From: Pterobdella sp. o SKG-2022
Lineage: Eukaryota; Annelida; Clitellata; Hirudinida; Piscicolidae
Length of the DNA: 64,000 nt
NCBI GenBank assembly: GCA_964035795.1
Contig: OZ038321.1
Coordinates: 25,387,781 to 25,451,780, forward strand
Reading direction: 5' to 3'
The notes beneath the pieces were generated by a model. That model was not told the DNA's origin. It ran no database searches and saw nothing but the letters and a program-made list of their open reading frames with translations. The position numbers were made by a program, and so were the translations under genes. Positions 1 through 13,300 of the stretch are shown in pieces (positions within the stretch are counted from its first letter, which is position 1; each line of letters begins with the position of its first letter).

Positions 1-1350
1 GGGGTTATGGTTGCTCGACAAATCATTTTTAAATTTTAATGAACTTTTTCGCCAATAGTTATAAATTTTTTTAATTAATTAATATGGAACAGCTTTTTTT
101 GTAAGCCGTGAACTTTTTTGTGGTGTTGCATTATCCAACCAAATCGTTTATGTAAACACTCTCAAAATCTTTCTACAAATAAGCTATTTGTCACACTTCA
201 AAAACTGATAAAAATTTTTAAATCTCTTATAGCTAATGGTTTTAAGAGTAACTACACAGTATTGCATCCTTCAAAAACTCTTATAGTCGATGGCTATGAG
301 CGTAGCTATACCAAAAAGGTACAATCCTCCCGACTATCCCCTATTGGGCAGAGCTCCCAGAACTTTGGCACCGTTTGAGACGCTGTTCGAGTGTTTATGG
401 GGATGAAATTTATTATATTATACTGAAATATTATTTATTTTTTTGCAAAATTTTTTTAAAGTGATTTATTGTATATTTTTCGAGTTTACCTTCAATAAAT
501 TCTGGTTGGAATTTTTGAGTTTCATTGTTATTGTTTTATGCAGTTTTTTATTTTTTTATTATAAAATATTAAATATTCATTTTCTATTTTTATTACTTCA
601 ATTTTTGTGATTATTTATTTAGTTTATATTATTTGATAAAATTTTTATTATTTTATCAGATTCTTTTATTGATGTTTTTCATTTTGAAAATTTTTGAAAA
701 AAAACCTTAAATAGTTATGCAGAAGTATTCTAAAAAATTTTGGTCAAAAAATTTTAAAACATCCACACAACTTTTCAAAGAATAATTCTTTCGCTAAGCT
801 TAAGTTTTAATTCATATGAAACAGCTCCTAAGTAAGGGAAAAATCTAAAAAAATGTTTGAAACACACTTCGAAACCAAAAGCTTTTGAATCATCTTAAAT
901 ATGAGAAACATGAAAACACAGCTCTAGGTCAAACTTCAGAGATGCATTTTAAAACATCTTCAAAATGCTTGCTTGAGGATTTACATTAAGGTTAATAACT
1001 AGTAAAATAATAATGAGAATAAATAATAAAAATTTTTAAAGAATAAATAATAAAAAAAGCACCCATTAAAGTAAAAAACAAAAAAAAACAAAAAAAAAAT
1101 TATAAGAGAAATAAAAAAAAGTAAAACCAACAACAATTTCAACAAAATACAAAAGTAAAACCGTCATTAAAAACAAAAACAACGTGAACAAAAACAAAAT
1201 CTATAAAATCAATTAAAACATAAAGCAAACAGCAGCAACAACCTTATAAACAACTTTAACAACACTACCTCAACAACAACAACAAAATCAACGCCAACAA
1301 CAACGACTTCAGCAACAACAACCTAAACACCGTCTCAACAACCGCAACAG
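1..1350. other. Teneurin intron or upstream sequence at left edge
   Basis: No exon could be supported here. The stretch is A+T-rich. From about 1050 to 1350 it becomes strongly A/C-rich on the plus strand (CAA and CAACAA runs), right up to the 3' splice site of the first recognised teneurin exon. An 86-codon open frame at 118-378 resembles no teneurin segment and looks fortuitous. Two related segments (about 224-252 and 280-308, both starting CTTATAG) suggest a degenerate internal duplication. Confidence 0.5.
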
Positions 1351-4300
1351 GACTCATACGGCCTCAAGAACTCAGAGTTTATGGAGGTGATGGCGGCAGG
1401 AGTGTGGTATGTGGGCATTTATAATGATTCACCCAACAAGGTTTCTGTGACGTTCAAGGCCGAGTTGAAAGGTGGGTGGGTGAGAAGGGTTAATTAATAA
1501 CAATAAGAATAACCATAAAACAAATAAAAATAAAAATAACAAAAAAAATATTAATAAACGATAATAAAAAGAATAAAAATAATAATAACAAAAATAATAA
1601 TAAACATGATGATAAATTATTTTTTAAATTATTAGAATTATTTATTGGATAATGGCTATTGGTAATAACAATAATAATATATTTTTTGATTTTTTTTTAG
1701 ATATTATGGCTACTGCTACACCTACTTGAAATATTGTGTTCATTGGTTACAAACATTTGAACTGCATTTTTTATGTGTCGTTTTAGGGCCTGTTTATTGC
1801 ATATGTTTAATGTTTCAATGATGAAATAACTTATTTATTTTTTTTATAAATAACAAAAAACTATTATATCATTATTTTCTTTATTTTTTTTTAAATAAAA
1901 TATAATAAATTATTACTTTTTGTTTTTATTGTTCTGTCTTAACAACTTCGCAAGTGCTATTGAAAGAAATGGGATTTTGTAAGCTACCATTACCAAGGCA
2001 CAGTAATAATAACGGTGATAATAAAAAAATAAATAATTAAAAACTTGTTCAGATCAAAATTCCTATAAAACTCAAAATCCTCAAAGTAATAAAAGACCGC
2101 TCAGAACCCCTTTTGACTCTGGCACGCATCAAAAATGCTATAATTTATAACTTTAACCATACGAATTCCAAACACATTGATCAATAGAAACATCCCTCAA
2201 AGATTAAATAAAAAATGAGGGATTTAATAAGCATGAAGCTTTGACAAATCAGTTTTTGAACTACATAATCACTGCAAATAAGTAATGGGGACAGAGGAAG
2301 ATGACTTGATAGATAAATTAAATAGAAATCTCAATTCAAATTTTTTTGTTATTCAATGGCTCCGTTAGTTTATAAATTGCCATGGGAAGAGCTTGGAAGG
2401 CAGCATATTCTTTTTTAAATCAAATTATACTAGGAAGTTCTGAATCGAAAGCAAATTTTATTTTATAATTGTATAAAAATTTCAAGATTTCTTTATTTAT
2501 ATGATCAAAAAAATTTCTTCAAATGATAAATTTAATTTTTTTTCATTAAAAAAAACTCGAAATAATATAAACGAAGTTAAATCTTTGGATTCAGATTGAT
2601 GAAATTCCTAAGTCATCACACAATTGGAATCTCTTAAAATTTTGAAATCTTTTTTATATATAATATAAGAAAAATAAATAATTTGATTGTGTTCTAGTAA
2701 TTCATATTTCTGGAAATTTTTTTTTTTAAATCTATAGTAACGTTTGAAAACTTTTAAAACTGAAAATTAATATTTAAAAATTTAAATTAAAAAAAAAACG
2801 TTATTTAAATCACTCAATTTTCATTATTTTTCACTATTTTTACACAAATCCAAAAAAACATGCCAACTATCATCCTGTTCAGAGAAAAAGTCTGAAAGTT
2901 GCTTGACAGACTGCAGTCTTCACGGAGAATGCGTTCAAGGCAAGTGCCGCTGCTTCCCAGGATACGTCGGTGCCAGTTGCAACCAGAGTATGTCGAGTTG
3001 TTTGTTTTATTAATGTCATTATAAAAATTTCTTTTTTTTTCAATGTTTTTTTATATTTTTTTTGTTAATTTTTGTTGTTTTTTTTAGTTTCATTTTTTGT
3101 GTATTTTTCGAAGTTTCATTTTATTAGTATGGTTAGTTATAATGTTGTTGAACTCATTATCTAATAGATTTTTATAACTTGTAATGTCAATATTTTTGAC
3201 TGTTGATTTAATTGTTTGTGTTATCACTTTTTTTTCAATATTAGTTTTAAAGGAAATAAAAGCTGTTTAGTTTAACACAACAGTTTTATATATTTTGTTT
3301 CAATTTTGAAAAACTTTTATCCATCAAATTTTCAATAAATTCTTTTTGAACGGCAAAATAATAATTCTTCTTTTCAATATTCCAGTATTTTATAGATTCA
3401 AAAGGCGAAGTTTCATCAAATTGCATCAAAGCTCCTTCTTTATTAATACATAGTTGAGCAATCATAAAACCTGCGAGCCTTTTTTGATCGATGAAAAATT
3501 GTCACAGAAGTGACAGAAAAACTGCTTTTACAGCGCCACAAAACATAGTTTAAAACTCATTCTTTATCGTTTTAAATTTGCTGGGTTATGCTTCAAAATT
3601 GTTCTTCCTACGGGGGTCGTGTTGTGATTCTCTGGTGTGTCATTAAGTACATGCTTCAAGAATGCGGCTCCAAGATACATTCAAATTAAATGTTTGCAAG
3701 TTCTAGCAGGAAGAAAAAATTTTTTTACTATTTCCATATATGCATTTGAGCATTGTTGTTTGCCTCGTGTGACAAATGGAGAAATGCCGCAATTCATTTG
3801 CGCGTATTCTGCCTATAATAAAAGCCATAATTCAAACACTCGACTAATGGCTTTACTTATTAAATTTCACAAACTATTACTAACTCGTGCCTCTTTTCAA
3901 AAAGTTTTCAATCCATAAATTTATAATTTTATTTCTAGAAAAATTTCTTTTTTATTACTGGAGGTTCTTATGTTTTTTTGAACAAATTTTTTTTGCATAT
4001 ATTTCGCCGCTATTTTTATTACTGAAATTTTCTCTCGCCCATAATTTTTCATTATTTTTGTCATATTATTAGAATATAAACAACAATAAGCATGTTTTAA
4101 TCAATATTAATGTTATTTCACAATTTTTCCTCCAACAAAATTTCTCAACAAAAATAAGACAAAAATTTGATCAGTTTCATTAGTGAGTTCTCTTCTGGGA
4201 TATTTATTATTTACAAGCCAAAAAACTATTGGAAAATTATTTTTAGTTTTTCAATCAAAAAAAAGCGTTTAAACGTGCAAAAGAGAAGATTGAAGGATCA

Positions 4301-7300
4301 ATATTTTATATACAACTAAAAACTAAACTTCATTTTTGAACCAATAAAAATTTAAATAAATAATAATGATGTTAATGATTTTATCGAACCAAAGTAAATG
4401 AAAAAATTAGAACTAAGCTATCCATCCTTCAAACCTTTTTGTATTTATTACTTCGGTTTGAAAAATTTAATGTTTTGATGATTAACACGCTCATAAACAT
4501 ATAGAACTTTGAGAGTTATATAAAAACCTTCAACGCTCCCCCAAACACTCCATACTTTTGCTTCCAACCTCTCAGTTGTTTTAGACATTTGTTAAAATCT
4601 ACGCTTTTCCATCTTTGATTTTAAAACACCATTTCTATCAAAGCTGATTCTCTAGTTTTTGTAAGTCTTCAATCAATACATAGAAATTAACTACAATTAA
4701 TGACCCAAACGTGCCTTCAACTAAAGAATTGATGAATACTAACAGAACAATGATCATAGTAATACGTTTTATAGGAAAATTGGCTTTAACTGTTACATTT
4801 ATGTTATCAATTATTTGCAATTCAAACAAACATAAGCTAGCATCATCACGCACTTCTATAATTCAACCATGGTAAGCGCTGTTAGTGGAGCAGTAGTAAC
4901 AATAAAAGAATATTAACAACAGCTTAAAATTAAAAATGAATTGAAAATGACATCAGTGAGAAATGGAAAAAAAATTTCAACAAGAATAATAAAAAAGTTG
5001 AAACTATGAAAACAAAAACGAAAAAATAAATATCTCTAAAAAATTTTAAAAAGGATAAAAATAGCATTAAAAACAACAATAATTACAACCAAATAATAAT
5101 AATAATAACAATAATAACAAAAAGAAGAACAAAAAAATGATAAAAATGGCAAAAGTAATGGTAACAACAAAAATAATAATAAGAGTAATAATAAAAAAAA
5201 AATAATAACAACAATAAAAACAATAACCATGATAACACCAACGACACACCCACACAGCTGCCTGCCCTTCCAAATGCACGGGCAATGGACGTTTCCACAA
5301 AGGAATCTGTGTTTGTAACCCTGGCTGGACTGGTATGTCTCACTGTCTGTTTATGTGGATGTGTTTGTTCTGTTCTAAGAATGTGGTATATGTTGATATG
5401 TGGTGTGTTTCAGGGATTGTGATATGTTGGGAAGAATGTTTTGTGTGGGTGTGTGTTTAATGGTTTAGGTTTGTGATGCGTTGCGTTATGTAGTCTGTTG
5501 TATTGCAAGACAAGTAATTTAGACGAGTTTTGTTGTTGTTGTTGGACGTGTGTTGTTTTAAGGATATGTGAAGTGTTTTGAAAAACTTGTTGTGTTGTGG
5601 AGTTTTGTTTTGTTGTGGTTTCTAAATGTTGTGTTTTGTTGTGGATTTATAAATGTTGTGTTTTGTGAATGTGAAGGGTTGAGTTTTGTGTTGCAGGTTA
5701 CATAATTTTGAAGAAAACTTTCAAGTTGTATTTTGTTTTTTGTGGAAAATTTTTATTGTGGGTTGTGTAATGGTGTTTGTTATATTGTGAAGTTTGTATG
5801 AATGTGCGTTGTAGTGTGGGTATTGCATGGGTGTGTTGTGATATCGTAGTGGGTTGTTGTATGGTGGAAGCTTATTGTCAAGTTGTGTGTACTGTCGCAC
5901 TATTTTATTTTCACGTACATCTGTAAATAGTTTTTTTCTAAAGTTAAAAATTTTTCTTTTTTTATAAATTCCAAGATGGTCTTTAAAATCCACTAATCTC
6001 AATTCACTTTATTTAATTACGATATTAAAAGTTCTTCTATTGCGCCATTCAATGTCAAATAAGCCGGTGGTTTGAGGTTGAAATTGAGTATAATGATGTT
6101 TAAAAAAGGGTCGTTTGAGTTTATAGATTGAATAAAAATAAATTTTAAATTCAAATATTTATTAAAATTTTGTTATTCAAAACCAATCTTTAATTATCTT
6201 TCTACTATGTTTTGAAATATGAAATAGATTGGTATTCCTACCTATGCCGCCAACCTTTTGGTCTTAATGTAACTTTCCTTTCAAATATCAAGTGGAAGGC
6301 CACATGATAAATTATATATAGATACTATATTCTCTAGAAGCTTCTGTTTTATTTACAAATTCTCATTCATAGCTTGTAATTCTACAGTATTTAAACATTG
6401 GTGAGGTTGAATATGAAGAAAACTTCAAGGGTTTTGTCGAAATTTGAATATTTCTTTTTGAATTTTGAATGCAACGAAATTTTGATGATGCTAATAAAAT
6501 AGAAATTATAATGATATTCTGAATAAATAATAGAAACAATAGTAAACCAATAATAAAGATGTGATGCTGTTAAGTTTAATAAGCGCGTCTGCTTGGTTGT
6601 CAGAGGCACACATTCAGTGCAAGTCATGCCTCACATTATGTATTCGATAAACAAGCTTTTCTATTCATCAAAACTATCTTCATCATTGGCAGTTTTGGAT
6701 TACTGATTTGAGTGCAGTTGTTTAACATTCAAATGATACCTGTTACAATCTTTTTTTGCTGACAACGTGCTTAAATAATTCTCTTCAAACAGTTGTATTT
6801 TAACTCAAATGCTTATGTAAGATTAATCATGGGCAATAATGTCACACTTAAAAGGTACAGACTGCCACGTGAAAGCACAAACATGCGACGACAAGCAACA
6901 AAACCCTTGTGGCGAGACAGGCATGTGTGTCGAAGGCTTCTGCCAGTGCCAGCCTGGCTTCACTGGGCCAGGTTGCTCTGAAGGTGGTTTAGAGATTATT
7001 TGTCAATTATTATATGCAAGAATAAAAATCCAAAGAAACCTAGTTTTTTTAAGTTTTTTCTTTAATTTGATGTATTTTTAATAATTTTTTTAAACGAAAA
7101 TACAATGAACGTTTAACAAACATTTTGGCCTGGTCAGAGACCTGCAAGGAGCCTTGCGACAAAGGCATCTGTGATGGCAAGGAGTGCCGGTGTTTCGAGG
7201 GTTGGATGGGGAGCCGATGCGACCAAGTGGCATGCAACCCCAAGTGCTACACCAACGGCAGATGTGTCAATGGCACTTGCTTGTGCAAAAAGGGTTGGAA

Positions 7301-10300
7301 TGGCAGGAATTGTAACTTCGGTGAGTTTTGAAGGAGTTAGGATCATTAAATTTTTATGTCTTCATGCCTGTTGAAGTATCATTTTGTCGCTCGCATTTTC
7401 TGGCTTCTAAATGTTTGCAGACAAGAAGGCTACGTTTTTGCAAAAAAATTTTATTTTTAAAAGTTTTTAATCAATATGAAAAATTTTGTTTATAGGAGAT
7501 TTCAAAACTAAATAATTCCCCTAATGCTCTTTAGCAAAACTTTATGCCCACTTTCTTTAATTCTGAACTAAGTTCAATTTGAAAGCAATTTTGTTCGGAA
7601 TTTGAATTGGGTGCATGCATATTCTTGTTTTATGGCATGGTGCAGGCCAGCACATGTGATAAAACAACAAAGTTCACAGATACTATTTCTAAATATTGAT
7701 AATAATCTCGATTTATATAGCACTGCCAAGGTTTTGGAGGCTAGGTGAAGCTAATTTGACCTTCGTACCTTTTCCTCTTCAATAATTCAAAATTCAACTG
7801 CATAAATTCTGAAGTTTCAAATATAACCGCGCAATTCTGCGAACAAAACTTTTGAAAGCTATTGAATCCAATAGATTCACTGACGTTTGACCCTCTTAGA
7901 TTCTTATCTCATAAGAATTCAAGAATTTCGATATAAAGAGTAGAAGAATATTTATATTCAAGCTTGAAACTCCATACACATGGAAATATAATTAGCACCA
8001 CAACTCAAAACAGGTTCTGCTTGGTATTTTGTTCGTATGCTAGTTTTGACGTATTTGGCGTATCATTTTGTGATTGCTCTATCGAGAGAGACATGTGAAA
8101 GTTTGAAAATACAGTAATATTAACGGGTGAAATATTTCAGCAAATAGAGAAAAAAATCTTGAACGCAACTCTAGAGCATTTTAATGTGTTTTTAAGGTTG
8201 ATTTTGTTGCGTTCATCAAATTAGCATGTTAACTAGACACCGAAAAGCTATATAATAAAAGTTACCGTGCCTCACATTTGCTTGCAAATATATGGGTTCT
8301 CATGCTTTTATTAACATAAAAAAATTTCATACAAGACTTTTCAACACAATTTGAAGCTGTTTTATCCGGCGTTTATGCTCCATAATCCTTTCATTATTTT
8401 TAATACACAACTTGAAGAGCTTCATTACAAAAATATAAAACTCGTATCAAATGTTAAATATGGAAAATTTTTATAGTTTTATAAAAATTTTTATAGCAAT
8501 ATGAATCTTGCCTCTTAAAATTGTATAGACGGGTGTCCAAACCACTGCGGCAAACACGGCACTTGCTTGCTGGTACAAGAGAAAGTTTGGGACTGTATTT
8601 GTGATGAGAACTGGAAAGGTTATTCGTCATTTTTTAGTGAATAATTTGCTCAAACTTTTCAAAATTAATTTCTGTACGATCTTCTTTATTATGAGATAGA
8701 TTAATGCAGTAAGTATGAGAACTACTTCATGAAACGTGTAGTGATTAAGAGAGCATCAAGAGTGGATTGAAGGACGAAACCCCGTTTCATTCAATAGTTT
8801 CAATTATATTCTCGTTACAATCACTGGATCAGTTTTTATTTACAAATTGTGTAAATTCTATTTGCATCAAGAACGATGGTGACCTTCATGCAAGAGCTCC
8901 AATCATATTTTTATAACGGAAAAACGTCTTAGTTTTTGAAAATTTTTTCTTCGTTATAAATCTTTTTATCTCATCAATTTGAAGAGAATTTTGATTGAAA
9001 ACTTCTTGTCACTCAAATGCCCCATTGACTCCAGGTTCTGACTGTGGCGTTCCTCAAGAAAGTGTTTGTTCCAACTCTCTCGACGATGATAAAGGTCTTC
9101 TTCACACAAAATATAAAATTTTGAATTAATTATTTCAAAACTAATCGAAAAATTCAAAATAAAACATCTTTAAGCGCTAAAAAATTCGCTTAAAATCTCT
9201 TAAAACATCTGCATAAATCACACGTAAACGAAGCTCTATTGAATCAATCTGTTCAGATGGCTTGGTGGATTGCGAAGATTCAGACTGCTGCATCACAAGG
9301 GAATGCCAGAGACACCCATTCTGCACTGCAGAAGCTAGTCCAGAAGACATCAGACTGCGGAGCATGAAGTTCACGGATACAGATTCCTTTTACGACCGTG
9401 TGAAGTTCCTTATTGAAGAGAATTCAGTGCAAAAGGTGCCTTCGGATACTTCCCCTCGTTCTTCCCCCGTTTTCTTTCCCACGTTAGTAGCTTGTTGATT
9501 TAATGGCTTGATATTGCTAGTGGGTGGCAGTTTTATGTGGTATGGAGGTTTGAATATTTTGTGGTATGAGGAGTGGAATGTGCTTTGTCAAAGTTTAAAT
9601 GTTTTGTTATGGTCCTTCAAGTCTAACATAAAGATTCAGCGTACCTGTATACTTGATGATGTTAGTTCTACTTACGAAAAGCTTCGGGAAATTTAATAAA
9701 CTTTAGAAATTTTTTTATGTTGAATATTTCAATCTTTTTTTCAGTAATTTAATAATTTTTCTCAAAAAATAATTTTTTTAAGTTTTTGAGAGCTATTAAA
9801 CCATAAAAAAAATTTTGAATTTCATATTTTTCTGAATACTTGTTTAGAATTTTGATTTATTCGCAAAGAAGATTGTTTATAATTGCATCATCATCCTTAC
9901 TTCCAAAAGCATTTATATTTACATGTTCGTAATTTGATATTTAGCATGTGCTCCTACTTGGAGAGATTTTAAAGCATAACAATTTAATACGATTTTTACG
10001 ACCCCTCTTCCTAATTGGAGCGTTTTCTTAAATTTATTTAAAATTAAAAAGATATTTTTATAATAATACGACATAAATTTTGTTGAAAAAGTTAAATCTT
10101 TTGTGTGCACCTTTGAAGAAAAAGTTTGCGATCTTTCGTCTAAAAAGATGAATCTAGAAAGTCTTTCCACAAAAGCTGCCTAATAATTCCAGATTATTGT
10201 TTCGAAATCCAAGGTCAAATTATATTTAGAGATAACTTCTTTTAATTATTTTAAGAGAAAAGAAAAAAATCTATTCTTTCTTGAGCAGTCCAAGAGAACC

Positions 10301-13300
10301 TTGTAGTGGGTTTCGAATTTATGTAAACATTTCAGCTTAATTATTTATGCATATTCATCTATATTTATTAGAACTTTTTGAAGGTTTCAGAATCGAAAAA
10401 AATTGTATGTTTGAAAATGTGTTTGAAATTCAAAATTTAAAATTTTTTATAAAACATTTTGCCATGTAAATCGTGCATTATTCAAAGCACAAAACCTTCA
10501 AAAATACATGCCGACGAACAGTGAAAAATTATTCATTTTCTTTCTCCCAAAAACTCACAAACGACGTTTTTTACTTTCTTTATACGCACGATAAAGCATT
10601 TTACTGCGTGAAACTATTTTATTTAATCAAATGCTTATTTTTGAAGTTCCCTTTGTTTGTCAGTGTATATTGATTCATTTATCAATCAATGAATTCTTCA
10701 AATATCCATTGATCCATTTGACCACTTCGTCATTTGCCCACCCATCCATTTATTTTCATCTTTTAATTCCTTTATCAACTTTTTTGGTTATTTGTGTAAA
10801 AAATATTTTTCTAAGTCAAGAATTTCTTTTTGTTATTTTTACATTTCTGAATTGTTTTCACTTAATATAGCTCTAATTTCGTGTTAAATAACATGACAAA
10901 ATAATATTTTTAACCATATATCTAAAAAAATCTTTCAAAATTACTAGGAAATTATTGGTTTAAAAACTATGTACCTTTCAAACAAATGAAAGTGAACGTG
11001 GAGAAGTATTGGACATAAAAATAATCACGCAAGGACTGATAAGGAGGATTTGGAAGTATGGGAAGCCATTCATCGAACTTAAATTGAAGCATTTTTAAAA
11101 CATTTTATGTAAATTAGAAAGCTTTTCTATAAAAACTCATCAAGAAATACCTTCAAACTTTAGCTTAAGGGTGACAATTTTTCAAACCAATGAACAGTAA
11201 AATTGTCATTTATGAAAACTTTTTACGTTAGTGTTGAAATATATATAATTTTAGCACTTCTTCCAATAGCTCAACACTCACTTTTTTTTCTTTATCCAAC
11301 GATTTTCAACATTGAGGCACTTTTAATATTCATGAAGCTATCTTTGCTTGCTTCGGATTATTTCTATCGTTTCAGAAGAAAACTAATAAATATTTTGAAT
11401 ACTTTCAATTAAATTCAAAGAAATTTAGAAATAAACATTGATTAGACCAATTAATTCGAAATTAAGTTTAGAGTTGAGTTAAATTGGGCGAAGAGAAAAT
11501 AAATCCATTAAGTTATTTGAGAAAAATTTTATTAACGATAAATTGAAGCTTGAGAAGTAAAGGCTTCGTGCGTAAGGCTTCATACACTCAAGCATAAACT
11601 TTTAATGATGTTTTATATCAAAAGATAAATAGTTTATCCCATATAACTTTTTATGACGAGCTTTAGAACTTATGGTGGTTATAATAAAAGGAAATAGCCG
11701 CCGCAGAAATACAATGACGAGTCATTCAGCCGATTTGATCCGCAGACGCATGTTTTGGTATAACATTTGAACCTTTCATACTTTTAAATGTCTTTCTGTT
11801 GCAACATGAAATTAATACGCGAAGGTTTTTTTCTTGGTTATTAAGAAAGAAAAATGCTGAATATTTAACTGTTTCGAATACTCCATAATTTTGAATACTT
11901 TATAAATAAACAGCAATTTGGTTTCATTTTACTTGTTCTGTAAAAGTATTAAATTATTTAATCTTTATTTTAAAGCACCAAAGTTTTTGCATTTCAAGCG
12001 TTCTTATTGAGTTCAACCATTGTGTGTGCTACATAAATATAAATGTCTGTTTTTATAGAGCTTTCTACTAGTTAACACAAAAAAAAATTTAAACTTTAAA
12101 GACGAATAAATACCTTCATAACGCCAATAATTGAGATGTTGGCTGTTTTTATTTAAAAAACTGTATTTATCGATAAGTACGGCATATTTTGAATCATTAG
12201 TATTTAGATAACTATCTTAAAATAACGAAAAATATATGCCTTTTGAAAATTATGGCCATTTTTCATCATAAACTTTTAAAGATTCATGCATACAAACTAA
12301 AATAAATTCAAACACCATACCGCTTCGTAAGATAAAATTTTTGAATACATATTAATATATACATCATTATCAACATTCAATTCTATATAATACCCGTTTG
12401 GACCATGCCATGACATACAAACGCACGCACATACTAATTATAATGTCATACAATAATTTACATTTGTATAATTATATATCTATATATAATAGCTCACAAA
12501 CAAACAGCGTTTTGTGAAACATCAACAGCGCAACCGAACCCCCAGTCTGAATGCCTACTTACATTATCTAAACATAACCACCTACCTTAAACCCTCCAGA
12601 AGAGTGTCGGTACTGAGGGGAAAAGTTGTAACACCTGATGGATCTCCAGTGATAGCCGTGAAGGTGGAAGTAGAAGGAGTCCCATCCTTGGGCTACACAC
12701 TGTCCAGAGAAAGAGGATTGTGAGGAAGTTATTTGATCGAATTTCTTTGACGTAATAAAATTTGAGTTATGATGTTTTTATGTTGAATCTTGTTTTTTTT
12801 GATTTTTTGTTTTTATATTATTGTGCTGATTGGATTTCAAGATTTTATTTTTTACGAGTTTTGTATTTTAGAATTTTCGTCTAGATTTTGTTACTAGTTA
12901 GTTTATAGAATACTTTAGTTGTAATTATAACTTAATCTGTTTTTCGCATTATAAAGAGGTGCAAGTCAATAATAAATTTTTTTCATTATTATCAAACCAT
13001 TCATTAATACCGCAATATTTCACACTGAACAGTTTTGGGCATCGGTTTGGACGCGTCGACAATTACTTTTATATCAAATCTAGATTATTCTCAACAATTA
13101 TATTTTTTTATTCAAAATTTTTTAAGCCCAGACTTTTTCTTGTACTGTTGTACCATTCATCAAATTTTAAAAATCATAAATACACTGGGTTTATGATTTA
13201 TGATTTTGAAGATATCGTATGTACTCTGTATAAATAATTAATACATAAGAAATCAAAATATTTTGTAATTCCAATAGCTTATCCAAGAAATCAGCATTTT

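Larger units (their letters stand above)
1351..9482 (+). other. Teneurin EGF-repeat block and Cys-rich linker
   Basis: Exons: 1351-1471, 2883-2987, 5258-5332, 6855-6983, 7138-7320, 8529-8618, 9035-9094, 9257-9482. The first encodes the pre-EGF strand containing [10 protein letters not shown]. Exons two to six hold six EGF modules (the 7138 exon has two). The module at 5258 lacks one expected cysteine ([10 protein letters not shown]). In vertebrate EGF2 the same gap leaves an unpaired cysteine used for disulfide-linked dimers. The last two exons give the acidic Cys-rich linker ([16 protein letters not shown]), then [13 protein letters not shown], both typical of teneurins. All EGF exons are phase 1-1. 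Modules matching vertebrate EGF4 and EGF5 were not found. Confidence 0.93.

Noticed and set aside
3637..4072. Two overlapping plus-strand open frames in a teneurin intron
   Set aside because: No recognisable domain; they lie in an intron and show no repeat or RT motif.
5036..5343. Overlapping Ile/Leu/Phe-rich minus-strand open frames
   Set aside because: They are translations of the AAT/AAC simple repeat and the antisense of the EGF exon at 5258.
7697..7760. TTTATATAGCACTGCC stretch resembling a LINE 3' tail
   Set aside because: Similarity is limited to about a dozen bases with no coding tail next to it.
11712..11727. Palindromic ATGACGAGTCAT word resembling an AP-1 or nuclear-receptor site
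   Set aside because: Isolated in a 3-kb intron; one short palindrome is expected by chance.
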